A model generated the notes under the pieces. It did not search any database. It saw only the letters and a list, made by a program, of their open reading frames with translations, and was not told the DNA's origin. Positions 36,762 to 46,035 of a DNA stretch of 64,000 nucleotides are shown here, one piece after another. The stretch lies in assembly GCF_001269885.1 (NCBI RefSeq), contig NZ_LHVH01000016.1, positions 1 through 64,000 of the forward strand. Reading direction: 5' to 3'. Source of the stretch: Pseudomonas kilonensis (GTDB taxonomy: Bacteria; Pseudomonadota; Gammaproteobacteria; Pseudomonadales; Pseudomonadaceae). Both the position numbers and the translations under genes were made by a program. How positions within the stretch are numbered: the stretch's first letter is position 1; the number at the start of each line of letters is the position of its first letter.

Positions 36762-38220
36762 CTGGATCAAAAAAATCGCCCGACGCGTGCCGGTGCCGCG
36801 CTCGTTGCTGGGCCGGATGCTGCTGCTGACCTTGCTGGTGGTGTTGTTCGCCCAGACCCTGTCCAGCCTGATCTGGGTCTCGCAACTGCGCGCCACCCAA
36901 CTCGAAGGCCTGGTCACCAGTGCCCGCAGCCTGGCCCATTCGATGACCGCCAGCGTCAGTTACTTGCGTTCGCTGCCGGTGGCGTACCGGCCATTGGTGC
37001 TGGACCAGTTGCGCAGCATGGGCGGTACGCGGTTTGTCGTGACCCTCAACGACAAGCCCCTGGGCATGGACGTGCTGCCGATCACACCGCGAAAACTGGC
37101 GGTGCTCAAGGCGGTGGATGATGTGCTGCGCCGTTCATTGGGCAGTAACGCCGACATCTCGGTGAATTTTGTCAGCCCCGACGACCTGCGAATTTTCAAC
37201 GCCGGGCTCAAGCTCGATGAACTGCCCCGTTCGTGGGCTCACTACGCCTTGACCCTGGAACCGGTGAACCCGCCGGTACTGGTCACGCAAATCCAGATGG
37301 CGCCGGGGGAGTGGCTGTACATCGCTTCGCTGTTGCCCGAACCCTACACCAGCCTCGAAGAGCAAGACCTGCCCACGCAACAGGTCGGTTTCATCGTGCT
37401 CACCAGCAGCTTGCTGTTGCTGTTCATCGGCTTGCTGGTGCACTGGCAGAGCCGACCGCTCAAGCGTTTGGCCCGGGCCGCGCGGGACATGTCCCTGGGC
37501 GCCGAGGTGGAGCCGGTGGCCGAGGGCGGCGGCAGTGAAGTGGTGGAGGTGGGGCGCGCGTTCAATGCCATGCGCGAACGCATCAGCCGTTACCTGACGG
37601 AACGCAGCCAGTTGTTCAGCGCGATTTCCCACGACTTGCGCACACCGATTACTCGATTGCGGCTGCGGGTCGAGTTGCTGGAGGACGAAAACCTGCAAGC
37701 CAAGTTCGGTCGTGACCTGGATGAGCTGGAACTGCTGGTCAAAGGCGCGCTGCAATGCGTCAAGGACACCGACATCCACGAAAACATCGAGCCGGTGGAC
37801 CTCAATCATGTGCTCGATTGCCTGGTCGAACCTTACCTGGCGCCCAACGGCAACGGCCGGGTGACCCAGGATGGCCGGGCGCTGGCGCCGTATCCCGGCA
37901 AGCCGCTGGCCCTCAAGCGCTGCATCGGCAACCTGATCGACAACGCCTTGAAATACGGGCAGAACGCCCACCTGCACATCGATGACGATGAAACCGCCTT
38001 CATCCTGCATGTCGACGACGAAGGCCCCGGCGTGCCGGAACAGCGTCTGGAGCAAGTTTTCGAACCGCACTTTCGCCTCGCCGGGCAACAGCAGGGTTAT
38101 GGCCTGGGCCTGGGCATCGCCCGCAACATCGCCCACAGCCATGGCGGCGAAGTGAGCTTGCAGAACCTGCGTGAAGGCGGGTTGCGGGTGACGTTGCAGT
38201 TGCCTCGCAGTGTGGAGTAG
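36751..38220 (+). CDS. gtrS: Sensor histidine kinase GtrS
   Basis: This 489-residue inner-membrane kinase has a first helix (about residues 20-45), a periplasmic sensor region (about 45-210), and a second helix (VGFIVLTSSLLLLFIGLLVHW, about 212-232). HAMP follows, then the HisKA box ISHDLRTPITRLRLR with the phospho-acceptor His and the HATPase boxes NLIDNALKYG, DEGPGVPE and GYGLGLGIA. It overlaps gltR by 11 bases; a GTG five codons earlier is an alternative start. GtrS homologues sense 2-ketogluconate and 6-phosphogluconate. Confidence 0.93.
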   Translation: MVIDWIKKIARRVPVPRSLLGRMLLLTLLVVLFAQTLSSLIWVSQLRATQLEGLVTSARSLAHSMTASVSYLRSLPVAYRPLVLDQLRSMGGTRFVVTLNDKPLGMDVLPITPRKLAVLKAVDDVLRRSLGSNADISVNFVSPDDLRIFNAGLKLDELPRSWAHYALTLEPVNPPVLVTQIQMAPGEWLYIASLLPEPYTSLEEQDLPTQQVGFIVLTSSLLLLFIGLLVHWQSRPLKRLARAARDMSLGAEVEPVAEGGGSEVVEVGRAFNAMRERISRYLTERSQLFSAISHDLRTPITRLRLRVELLEDENLQAKFGRDLDELELLVKGALQCVKDTDIHENIEPVDLNHVLDCLVEPYLAPNGNGRVTQDGRALAPYPGKPLALKRCIGNLIDNALKYGQNAHLHIDDDETAFILHVDDEGPGVPEQRLEQVFEPHFRLAGQQQGYGLGLGIARNIAHSHGGEVSLQNLREGGLRVTLQLPRSVE

Positions 38221-38235
38221 CCAGCCCTGTTGACT

Positions 38236-38346
38236 GATCGTTCCCACGCTCTGCGTGGGAATGCAGCCCGGGACGCTCTGCGTCCCATCTAAAGCCGAAC
38301 GCGGAGCGTCCGTTGATGCATTCCCACGCGGAGCGTGGGAACGATC
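38236..38346. repeat. Long inverted repeat, GATCGTTCCCACGC family
   Basis: GATCGTTCCCACGCTCTGCG...CGCGGAGCGTGGGAACGATC, with an inner pair GGGACGCTCTGCGTC/GCGGAGCGTCC. It is a nested cruciform-like structure. A second copy lies at 46899-46997. It separates gtrS from the epimerase gene and could end the edd operon transcript. Confidence 0.85.
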
Positions 38347-38457
38347 ATCAAAGGAAATGTCACAGCTCGGTGACATAACTCGCCCCTTTCGTTACCTGCC
38401 CCTCGCCATCCCTTGTTTAGACTCCCTGCGTCAAAACAACAAAAAAGGTACCACCCA

Positions 38458-39717
38458 ATGGACACCTTCCAACCGGCCTTCAGCAGTTGGCTGAATGCCC
38501 CTGCCCACCAGCAATGGCTTGCCGACGAAGGCTTGCGGTTGCTGGCGTTCGCCAAGGCGTCGAAGCTGGCGGACGGCTTTGGTAACCTGGACGAGCGCGG
38601 CCACCTGCCGGCCGATGCCCGGGCCGAGACCATGAACACCGCGCGCATGACCCACAGCTTCGCCATGGCCCACATCCAGGGCCTGCCGGGGTTTGCCGAG
38701 CTGGTGGACCACGGCGTCCAGGCGCTGAGCGGCCCCTTGCGCGACGCCGAGCACGGTGGCTGGTTTGCCACGACGCGGCCTGATGAAGACGGCGCGGGCA
38801 AGGCGGCCTACTTGCATGCATTCGTTGCCCTGGCGGCCAGTTCCGCGGTGGTGGCCCAGCGTCCCGGCGCCCAGGCGTTGCTGGACGAAGCGGTGCGGAT
38901 CATCGATGAGCATTTCTGGAGCGAAGAAGAGGGCGCGCTGCGCGAATCCTTCAACCGCGACTGGAGCGAGGAAGAGGCCTATCGCGGCGCCAACAGCAAC
39001 ATGCACGCCACCGAAGCCTTCCTCGCCCTGGCCGATGCCACCGACGACCCACGCTGGCTGGCTCGCGCCCTGCACATCGTCGAACGGGTGATCCACGGCC
39101 ATGCCGCCGCCAACGACTACCTGGTGGTGGAGCATTTCGACCGTCACTGGCAGCCGCTGCGCGACTACAACCAGGACAATCCTGCCGATGGTTTCCGACC
39201 CTACGGCACCACCCCTGGCCACGGTTTCGAATGGGCGCGACTGCTGCTGCACCTTGAAGCCGCACGGGTCCAGATCGGCATGCTGACCCCGGGTTGGCTG
39301 GCCCAGGACGCACAGAAACTCTTCGATCAGAACTGCCGTCACGGCTGGGGCGTCGATGGTGCGCCGGGCATTGTCTACACCCTGGATTGGGACAACCGCG
39401 CCGTGGTTCGCCATCGCCTGCACTGGGTCCACGCCGAAGCGGCGGCCGCTGCCAGCGCCTTGCTCAAGCGCACCGACGAGGCGAAGTACGAAGCCTGGTA
39501 CCGGCGATTCTGGGAGTTCTGTGACAAACATTTCATCGACCGCTGCAACGGCAGCTGGCATCACGAACTCGATCCGCAAAATTGCCCCAGCGCCGATATC
39601 TGGCCGGGTAAGCCGGACCTGTATCACGCCTGGCAGGCGGTCCTGATTCCGCGCCTGCCCCTGGCACCGAGCATGGCGTCAGCCCTGGCGCGGTTATCCA
39701 GCGCTTCGCCTGTGTAA
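38458..39717 (+). CDS. AGE-family sugar isomerase/epimerase (mannose isomerase-like)
   Basis: This 419-residue alpha/alpha-barrel protein belongs to the N-acylglucosamine 2-epimerase superfamily. Typical features are RMTHSFAMAHIQG, HGGWFATT, SNMHATEAFLAL, PGHGFEWARLLLHL and HAEAAAA with the conserved His residues of the active site. The length and motifs favour mannose/fructose isomerase activity over the longer N-acetylglucosamine enzymes, but this is not proven. The AAAAAAGGT ribosome site is 8-10 bases before the ATG. It lies just upstream of the glucose/mannose ABC transporter. Confidence 0.87.
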   Translation: MDTFQPAFSSWLNAPAHQQWLADEGLRLLAFAKASKLADGFGNLDERGHLPADARAETMNTARMTHSFAMAHIQGLPGFAELVDHGVQALSGPLRDAEHGGWFATTRPDEDGAGKAAYLHAFVALAASSAVVAQRPGAQALLDEAVRIIDEHFWSEEEGALRESFNRDWSEEEAYRGANSNMHATEAFLALADATDDPRWLARALHIVERVIHGHAAANDYLVVEHFDRHWQPLRDYNQDNPADGFRPYGTTPGHGFEWARLLLHLEAARVQIGMLTPGWLAQDAQKLFDQNCRHGWGVDGAPGIVYTLDWDNRAVVRHRLHWVHAEAAAAASALLKRTDEAKYEAWYRRFWEFCDKHFIDRCNGSWHHELDPQNCPSADIWPGKPDLYHAWQAVLIPRLPLAPSMASALARLSSASPV

Positions 39718-39833
39718 CCATGTCGTGACATTTGCACGTCCCTTCGTTACCTGCGAAGGGATTCCCTCTGATTAGAATCCATGCAGCGCAAGCACCAGAC
39801 TTGCATGCATAACAACAAGAAAGGTAATTCTAG

Positions 39834-41135
39834 ATGAATGCGATTTCTCGCCTCGCTACTGTCATTTCTCTTGCTTCCCTGCTTCCCGTCGCAGCCTTCC
39901 CTGTCACCACCCTTGCCGCCGAATCGAAAGGTTCCGTGGAAGTCGTCCACTGGTGGACGTCGGGTGGCGAAAAAGCCGCGGTCGATGTGCTCAAGGCTCA
40001 GGTAGAAAAAGACGGCTTTACCTGGAAGGACGGCGCTGTCGCCGGTGGTGGCGGTTCCACTGCCATGACCGTGCTCAAGAGCCGTGCCGTGGCCGGCAAC
40101 CCACCGGGCGTCGCCCAGATCAAGGGTCCGGACATCCAGGAATGGGCGTCCACCGGGCTGCTCGACAGCGACGTCCTGAAAGACGTTGCCAAGGCCGAGA
40201 AGTGGGACAGCCTGCTCGACAAGAAAGTCTCCGATACCGTGAAGTACGAAGGTGACTACGTCGCCGTGCCGGTGAACATCCACCGCGTCAACTGGCTGTG
40301 GATCAACCCGGAAGTCTTCAAGAAAGCCGGCATCGAAAAAGCACCGACCACCCTCGAAGAATTCTACGCCGCCGGCGACAAGCTCAAGGCCGCGGGCTTT
40401 ATTCCGCTCGCCCACGGTGGCCAGCCTTGGCAGGACAGCACCGTATTCGAAGCCGTGGTGCTCTCGGTCATGGGCGCTGATGGCTACAAGAAAGCCCTGG
40501 TCGACCTGGACAGCAAGGCGCTGACCGGTCCGGAAATGGTCAAGGCGCTGACCGAGCTGAAGAGAGTCGCGACCTACATGGACCCCGACGGCAAGGGCCA
40601 GGACTGGAACCTGGAAGCAGCCAAGGTCATCAACGGCAAGGCCGGCATGCAGATCATGGGTGACTGGGCCAAGAGCGAGTGGACCGCGGCGAAGAAAGTC
40701 GCCGGCAAGGACTACCAGTGCGTGGCCTTCCCGGGCACCGACAAGGCCTTCACCTACAACATCGACTCCCTGGCGGTGTTCAAGCAGAAGGACGCAGGCA
40801 CTGCGGCTGGCCAGCAGGACATCGCCAAGGTCGTGTTGGGCGAGAACTTCCAGAAAGTCTTCAGCATCAACAAGGGCTCGATCCCGGTTCGTAACGACAT
40901 GCTCGGCGACATGGCCAAGTACGGTTTCGATTCCTGTGCCCAGACCGCTGCCAAGGACTTCCTGGCGGACGCCAAGTCCGGTGGCCTGCAACCAAGCATG
41001 GCGCACAACATGGCGACCACGCTGGCCGTGCAGGGTGCGTTCTTCGATGTGGTGACCAACTACATCAACGACCCGAAAGCCGACCCTGCCGATGCCGCCA
41101 AGAAACTCGGCGCAGCGGTTCAGTCAGCGAAGTAA
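39834..41135 (+). CDS. gtsA: Glucose/mannose ABC transporter, periplasmic binding protein GtsA
   Basis: This 433-residue family-1 sugar-binding protein has a signal peptide of about 29 residues (cut near TTLAA). The mature part begins [20 protein letters not shown], the usual sugar-binding start. Trp-rich ligand loops ([33 protein letters not shown]) follow. It presents glucose to GtsBC. A REPIN separates it from gtsB, likely keeping it in excess. Confidence 0.95.
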   Translation: MNAISRLATVISLASLLPVAAFPVTTLAAESKGSVEVVHWWTSGGEKAAVDVLKAQVEKDGFTWKDGAVAGGGGSTAMTVLKSRAVAGNPPGVAQIKGPDIQEWASTGLLDSDVLKDVAKAEKWDSLLDKKVSDTVKYEGDYVAVPVNIHRVNWLWINPEVFKKAGIEKAPTTLEEFYAAGDKLKAAGFIPLAHGGQPWQDSTVFEAVVLSVMGADGYKKALVDLDSKALTGPEMVKALTELKRVATYMDPDGKGQDWNLEAAKVINGKAGMQIMGDWAKSEWTAAKKVAGKDYQCVAFPGTDKAFTYNIDSLAVFKQKDAGTAAGQQDIAKVVLGENFQKVFSINKGSIPVRNDMLGDMAKYGFDSCAQTAAKDFLADAKSGGLQPSMAHNMATTLAVQGAFFDVVTNYINDPKADPADAAKKLGAAVQSAK

Positions 41136-41149
41136 TCAGCGCCGCTTCC

Positions 41150-41270
41150 CTTGTGGGAGCGAGCCTGTGGGAGCAAAGCTTGCTCGCGATGAACGATAAC
41201 GCGGTCATTGGAAAGACCGAGGTGCCTTCATCGCGAGCAAGCTCAGCTCCCACACAAGCTCGCTCCCACA
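41150..41270. repeat. REPIN between gtsA and gtsB
   Basis: TGTGGGAGCGAGCCTGTGGGAGCAAAGCTTGC on the left is answered by two units on the right. About 105 bases match the copy at 44240-44344 with only four differences that I can count, in the same orientation. Confidence 0.88.
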
Positions 41271-41306
41271 AAGGGATGCCCTTGTAACCTTGTTTTGGAT
41301 CTTCCC

Positions 41307-42215
41307 ATGAGTTCTGTTGCTGTGTTCAGCAAGGCCTCGCCGTTCGATGCATTGCAGCGCTGGCTCCCGAAACTGGTGCTGGCGCCGAGCATGTTCATCG
41401 TCCTGGTGGGCTTCTATGGCTATATCTTGTGGACGTTCGTCCTGTCGTTCACCACTTCGACGTTCCTGCCGAACTACAAATGGGCAGGCCTGGCGCAATA
41501 CGCCCGGCTGATGGACAACGACCGCTGGTGGGTGGCGAGCAAGAACCTGGCGCTGTTCGGCGGTCTGTTCATTGGCATCACCCTGGTGATCGGTGTGTTG
41601 CTGGCGGTGTTCCTCGACCAGCGCATTCGTCGCGAAGGTTTTATCCGCACCATTTACCTGTACCCGATGGCGCTCTCGATGATCGTCACCGGTACGGCCT
41701 GGAAATGGCTGCTCAACCCGGGCATGGGCCTGGACAAATTGTTGCGTGACTGGGGTTGGGAAGGCTTCCGCCTGGACTGGCTGATCGACCCGGATCGCGT
41801 GGTGTACTGCCTGGTGATCGCGGCGGTATGGCAGGCCTCGGGCTTCATCATGGCGATGTTCCTGGCCGGCCTGCGCGGTGTCGATCAATCGATCATCCGT
41901 GCCGCGCAGATCGATGGCGCAAGCATGCCGCGCATCTACTGGAAAGTGGTGCTGCCGAGCCTGCGTCCGGTGTTCTTCAGCGCCGTGATGATCCTGGCTC
42001 ACATCGCGATCAAGAGCTTCGACCTGGTGGCGGCGATGACCGCCGGCGGCCCGGGTTACTCCTCCGACCTGCCAGCCATGTTCATGTATTCCTTCACGTT
42101 CAGTCGCGGTCAGATGGGCATGGGCTCGGCCAGTGCAATCCTGATGCTCGGTGCGATTCTCGCAATCATCGTGCCTTACCTGTACTCCGAGCTGAGGACC
42201 AAGCGTCATGACTAG
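41307..42215 (+). CDS. gtsB: Glucose/mannose ABC transporter permease GtsB
   Basis: This 302-residue permease has six hydrophobic segments and the EAA coupling loop GVDQSIIRAAQIDGASMPRIYWKVVLPSLRP. The ATG at 41307 follows the REPIN; the open frame before it is repeat sequence. It overlaps gtsC by 8 bases. With GtsC it forms the membrane channel for glucose. Confidence 0.94.
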   Translation: MSSVAVFSKASPFDALQRWLPKLVLAPSMFIVLVGFYGYILWTFVLSFTTSTFLPNYKWAGLAQYARLMDNDRWWVASKNLALFGGLFIGITLVIGVLLAVFLDQRIRREGFIRTIYLYPMALSMIVTGTAWKWLLNPGMGLDKLLRDWGWEGFRLDWLIDPDRVVYCLVIAAVWQASGFIMAMFLAGLRGVDQSIIRAAQIDGASMPRIYWKVVLPSLRPVFFSAVMILAHIAIKSFDLVAAMTAGGPGYSSDLPAMFMYSFTFSRGQMGMGSASAILMLGAILAIIVPYLYSELRTKRHD

Positions 42216-43053
42216 TCTCGCTGCCAAACCTTCCCTCAGCCTGAGTCGCATCGCGATCTACGCGGTGCTGATCCTCGCTGTATTGCTTTACCTGGTGCCG
42301 TTGGTGGTCATGCTGTTGACCAGCTTCAAGACGCCGGAAGACATCAGCACCGGCAACCTGCTGAGCTGGCCGACCGTGGTCAGCGGCATCGGCTGGGTCA
42401 AGGCCTGGGCCACGGTCGACGGCTACTTCTGGAACTCGATCAAGATCACCGTCCCGGCGGTGCTGATCTCTACCGCCATCGGTGCCTTGAACGGCTACGT
42501 GTTGTCGATGTGGCGTTTTCGCGGTTCGCAGTTGTTCTTCGGCCTGTTGCTGTTCGGTTGCTTCCTGCCGTTCCAGACCGTCCTGCTGCCGGCCTCGTTC
42601 ACCCTCGGCAAGATGGGCCTGGCCAGTACCACCACGGGCCTGGTGTTCGTGCACGTGGTCTACGGCCTGGCATTCACCACGCTGTTCTTCCGCAACTACT
42701 ACGTCAGCATTCCCGATGCACTGGTGAAGGCGGCGCGGCTGGACGGTGCGGGGTTCTTCACCATCTTCCGGCGGATCATCCTGCCGATGTCCACCCCGAT
42801 CATCATGGTCTGCCTGATCTGGCAGTTCACCCAGATCTGGAACGACTTCCTGTTCGGCGTGGTGTTTTCCAGCGGTGATTCGCAGCCCATCACGGTGGCG
42901 CTGAACAACTTGGTCAACACCAGTACCGGGGCCAAGGAATACAACGTGGACATGGCGGCGGCGATGATCGCCGGGCTGCCGACCCTGCTGGTCTATGTGG
43001 TCGCAGGCAAGTATTTCGTGCGCGGTCTGACGGCCGGCGCAGTCAAGGGGTAA
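42208..43053 (+). CDS. gtsC: Glucose/mannose ABC transporter permease GtsC
   Basis: This 281-residue permease has an N-terminal helix near residues 12-35 and the EAA loop IPDALVKAARLDGAGFFTIFRRIILPMSTP, ending with FVRGLTAGAVKG. It is a MalG-type partner of GtsB. Two bases separate its stop from the gtsD ATG. Confidence 0.94.
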   Translation: MTSLAAKPSLSLSRIAIYAVLILAVLLYLVPLVVMLLTSFKTPEDISTGNLLSWPTVVSGIGWVKAWATVDGYFWNSIKITVPAVLISTAIGALNGYVLSMWRFRGSQLFFGLLLFGCFLPFQTVLLPASFTLGKMGLASTTTGLVFVHVVYGLAFTTLFFRNYYVSIPDALVKAARLDGAGFFTIFRRIILPMSTPIIMVCLIWQFTQIWNDFLFGVVFSSGDSQPITVALNNLVNTSTGAKEYNVDMAAAMIAGLPTLLVYVVAGKYFVRGLTAGAVKG

Positions 43054-43055
43054 TC

Positions 43056-44216
43056 ATGGCAACGCTTGAACTTCGCAACGTAAACAAGACCTATGGTGCC
43101 GGCCTGCCGGACACCCTGAAGAACATCGAGTTGTCGATCAAGGACGGTGAGTTCCTGATCCTCGTCGGGCCTTCGGGCTGCGGCAAGTCGACGCTGATGA
43201 ACTGCATCGCCGGCCTTGAGACCATTACCGGTGGCGCGATCATGATCGGCGACCAGGACGTCAGCGGCATGAGCCCGAAGGATCGCGACATCGCCATGGT
43301 GTTCCAGTCCTACGCGCTGTACCCGACCATGAGCGTGCGCGAGAACATCGAGTTCGGCCTGAAAATCCGCAAGATGAAACAGTCGGACATCGACGAAGAA
43401 GTCAACCGCGTGGCCAAGCTGCTGCAGATCGAGCACCTGCTCAATCGCAAGCCCGGCCAGCTCTCTGGGGGGCAGCAACAGCGCGTGGCCATGGGCCGGG
43501 CGCTGGCGCGGCGGCCGAAGATCTACCTGTTCGACGAACCGCTGTCCAACCTCGACGCCAAGCTGCGGGTCGAGATGCGTACCGAAATGAAGCTGATGCA
43601 CCAGCGCCTGAAGACCACCACGGTCTACGTGACCCACGACCAGATCGAAGCCATGACCCTGGGCGACAAAGTGGCGGTGATGAAGGACGGGATCATCCAG
43701 CAGTTCGGCACGCCAAAAGACATCTACACCAACCCGGCCAACCTGTTCGTGGCGAGCTTCATCGGTTCGCCACCGATGAACTTCATCCCGCTGCGCCTGC
43801 AACGCAAGGACGGTCGCCTGCTGGCGCTGCTCGACAGCGGCCAGGCCCGTTGCGAGCTGCCGATGGGCATGCAGGACGCGGGCCTGGAAGACCGCGAAGT
43901 GATCCTGGGCATGCGCCCGGAGCAGATCATGCTGGCCGGCAGCGAGCCCAATGGCTTGCCGACCATTCGCGCCGAAGTCCAGGTCACCGAGCCCACCGGG
44001 CCGGACACCCTGGTGTTCGTCAACCTCAACGACACCAAGGTCTGCTGCCGCCTGGCGCCGGACGTGGCGCCGCAAGTCGGGGAGACCCTGACGCTGCAAT
44101 TCGATCCATCGAAAGTGTTGCTGTTCGACGCCAAGTCCGGCGAACGCCTGGGCGTGGCTGGCCAGCCGCAAGCCGATGCTCGGTCGGCGAACGTGGCGCA
44201 GTTCAAAGGTCGATGA
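43056..44216 (+). CDS. gtsD: Glucose/mannose ABC transporter ATP-binding protein GtsD
   Basis: This 386-residue ATPase of the MalK/UgpC class has Walker A GPSGCGKST (about residues 38-46), the Q-loop VFQSYALYP, signature LSGGQQQR, Walker B IYLFDEPLSNLDAK and H-loop YVTHDQIEAM. The C-terminal TOBE/OB part (about 240-386) is present. It drives glucose import through GtsBC. Confidence 0.95.
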   Translation: MATLELRNVNKTYGAGLPDTLKNIELSIKDGEFLILVGPSGCGKSTLMNCIAGLETITGGAIMIGDQDVSGMSPKDRDIAMVFQSYALYPTMSVRENIEFGLKIRKMKQSDIDEEVNRVAKLLQIEHLLNRKPGQLSGGQQQRVAMGRALARRPKIYLFDEPLSNLDAKLRVEMRTEMKLMHQRLKTTTVYVTHDQIEAMTLGDKVAVMKDGIIQQFGTPKDIYTNPANLFVASFIGSPPMNFIPLRLQRKDGRLLALLDSGQARCELPMGMQDAGLEDREVILGMRPEQIMLAGSEPNGLPTIRAEVQVTEPTGPDTLVFVNLNDTKVCCRLAPDVAPQVGETLTLQFDPSKVLLFDAKSGERLGVAGQPQADARSANVAQFKGR

Positions 44217-44239
44217 AGAACAAATGGGGGAGGGGGCTT

Positions 44240-44344
44240 GTGGGAGCAAAGCTTGCTCGCGATGAACGATAACGCGGTCATTCGAAAGACCGAGGCGCTT
44301 TCATCGCGAGCAAGCTCAGCTCCCACACAAGCTCTCTCCCACAG
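44240..44344. repeat. REPIN between gtsD and oprB
   Basis: Near-identical to the copy between gtsA and gtsB, in direct orientation. The rest of the 44217-44440 gap contains the oprB leader and no other gene. Confidence 0.88.
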
Positions 44345-44440
44345 GAAGGAGTATGCGGTGAGTGGGGGACCATCCGCCGCAATCGTTGTAAACCGCGTTA
44401 GATAAAAACAGTTAATAACAATAAAGACGAGGATGTAGGG

Positions 44441-45787
44441 ATGAAGAAGAAAAATAACGCCCAGCTTATCTGCCAGTTGTCAGCCGTTGCGGCGATGATG
44501 CTGGCCGGTAGCGCACACGCTGCCGACGCGTTCAGCGCCGACTCGCAGTGGATGACGGGTGACTGGGGTGGCGAACGGACCAAGCTGATCGAGCAAGGTA
44601 TCGATATCAAGGCTGACTTCGTCGGCGAGATGGGCGCCAACCTCCACGGCGGCTACAACGATGACAAGACCGCGCGCTGGTCCCAGCAGTTTGGCCTTGG
44701 GGTCGCCCTCGACCTGGAAAAACTGGCGGGCTGGGGTGATACGGAAGCCAAGATCCAGTTCACCCGGCGTGACGGTCGCAACATCTCCAACGACCGTATC
44801 GGTGATCCACGTGCCGGTACCCTCAGTTCCTCCCAGGAAGTCTGGGGCCGTGGGCAAACCACGCGTCTGACCCAGTTGTGGATCAAGCAGAAGTACTTCG
44901 ACAGCAAACTGGATGTCAAAGCCGGTTATTTCGGTGAGGGCGAAGACTTCAACACCTTCCCGTGCGAGTTCCAGAACCTGGCGTTCTGCGGTTCGCAAGC
45001 GGGTAACTGGGCGACCGGCATCTGGTACAACTGGCCGATCATGCAGGCGGCGATTCGCGTCAAATACAACCTCACGCCTGAGCTCTATGCGCAAATCGGC
45101 GCCTACAACCAGAACCCTTCGCAACTGGAAAACAACAACCGCTACAAGCTGAGCGGCAGCGGTACCAAGGGTACCCTTATTCCGGTCGAATTGGTCTGGT
45201 CCCCCAAGATCAATAACTTGCCGGGCGAATACCGTGTCGGTTACTACAAAAGTACGGCCAAGGCTGATGACGTCCGTGAGGACGAAGATGGCAACGACGC
45301 CGCCACCACCCGCAACGCCTACCGCAGCCACAGCAGCAAGGACGGCTACTGGTTCGTCGCGCAGCAACAGCTCACCACCCACAACGGTGACGCTTCGCGC
45401 GGCCTGAACATCGCGGCCAACGCGACTTTCCATGACAAGGAAACCAACGTCGTCGACAACTACCAGTCGTTGATGTTCGTGTACAAGGGGCCGTTCGATG
45501 CGCGTCCGAAAGACGATGTCGGGATCGGTTTCTCGCGTATCCATGTCAACGAAGACGTGAAGAAAAACGCCGAGTTGGTCAACGCCGCCAATGGCGTCAG
45601 CGACTACGATGATCCGCTGTTCTCGCCGCTGCGCAGCACTGAGTACAACTACGAGATCAACTACGGTTTCCACGTGACCAACTGGCTGACCGTGCGTCCG
45701 AACCTGCAATACATCACCCACCCAGGTGGTGTGGATGAAGTCGACAACGCGCTGGTGGCCGGCCTGAAAATTCAGTCGGTGTTCTAA
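44441..45787 (+). CDS. oprB: Carbohydrate-selective porin OprB
   Basis: This 448-residue outer-membrane porin has a 27-residue signal peptide (cut after SAHA). The family start is QWMTGDWGGERTKLIEQGIDIKADFVGEMG; alternating barrel strands run to LVAGLKIQSVF, ending in Phe as expected for a barrel. It lets glucose into the periplasm for GtsA. It is followed by a strong terminator. Confidence 0.95.
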   Translation: MKKKNNAQLICQLSAVAAMMLAGSAHAADAFSADSQWMTGDWGGERTKLIEQGIDIKADFVGEMGANLHGGYNDDKTARWSQQFGLGVALDLEKLAGWGDTEAKIQFTRRDGRNISNDRIGDPRAGTLSSSQEVWGRGQTTRLTQLWIKQKYFDSKLDVKAGYFGEGEDFNTFPCEFQNLAFCGSQAGNWATGIWYNWPIMQAAIRVKYNLTPELYAQIGAYNQNPSQLENNNRYKLSGSGTKGTLIPVELVWSPKINNLPGEYRVGYYKSTAKADDVREDEDGNDAATTRNAYRSHSSKDGYWFVAQQQLTTHNGDASRGLNIAANATFHDKETNVVDNYQSLMFVYKGPFDARPKDDVGIGFSRIHVNEDVKKNAELVNAANGVSDYDDPLFSPLRSTEYNYEINYGFHVTNWLTVRPNLQYITHPGGVDEVDNALVAGLKIQSVF

Positions 45788-45825
45788 CGCTGTTGCGATA
45801 AGCTCCTCTCTATGTGCGCATATTT

Positions 45826-45856
45826 GCGGACGGCCAAGGCTGTCCGCTTTTTTTTG
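45826..45856 (+). terminator. Rho-independent terminator after oprB
   Basis: GCGGAC-GGCCAAGGCT-GTCCGC with additional inner pairing, followed by nine T residues. It closes the gts-oprB operon. Confidence 0.9.
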
Positions 45857-45876
45857 CAAGGTGGCTGGCACAGAAC

Positions 45877-45966
45877 CTGTGGGAGCAAGGCTTGCCCGCG
45901 ATGAAGACAACGCGGTCTCCCAGGGAAGCGAGGCGCTTGCATCGCGAGCAAGCTTTGCTCCCACAG
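45877..45966. repeat. REPIN
   Basis: CTGTGGGAGCAAGGCTTGCC...GAGCAAGCTTTGCTCCCACAG, a mixed-arm copy just after the oprB terminator. Confidence 0.85.
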
Positions 45967-46035
45967 ATAAATCGCCTTGCCGCAACAAGCGTTGCAAACA
46001 GATGAGCAACTCAATGATTTCCAGGACCGCGGCCC

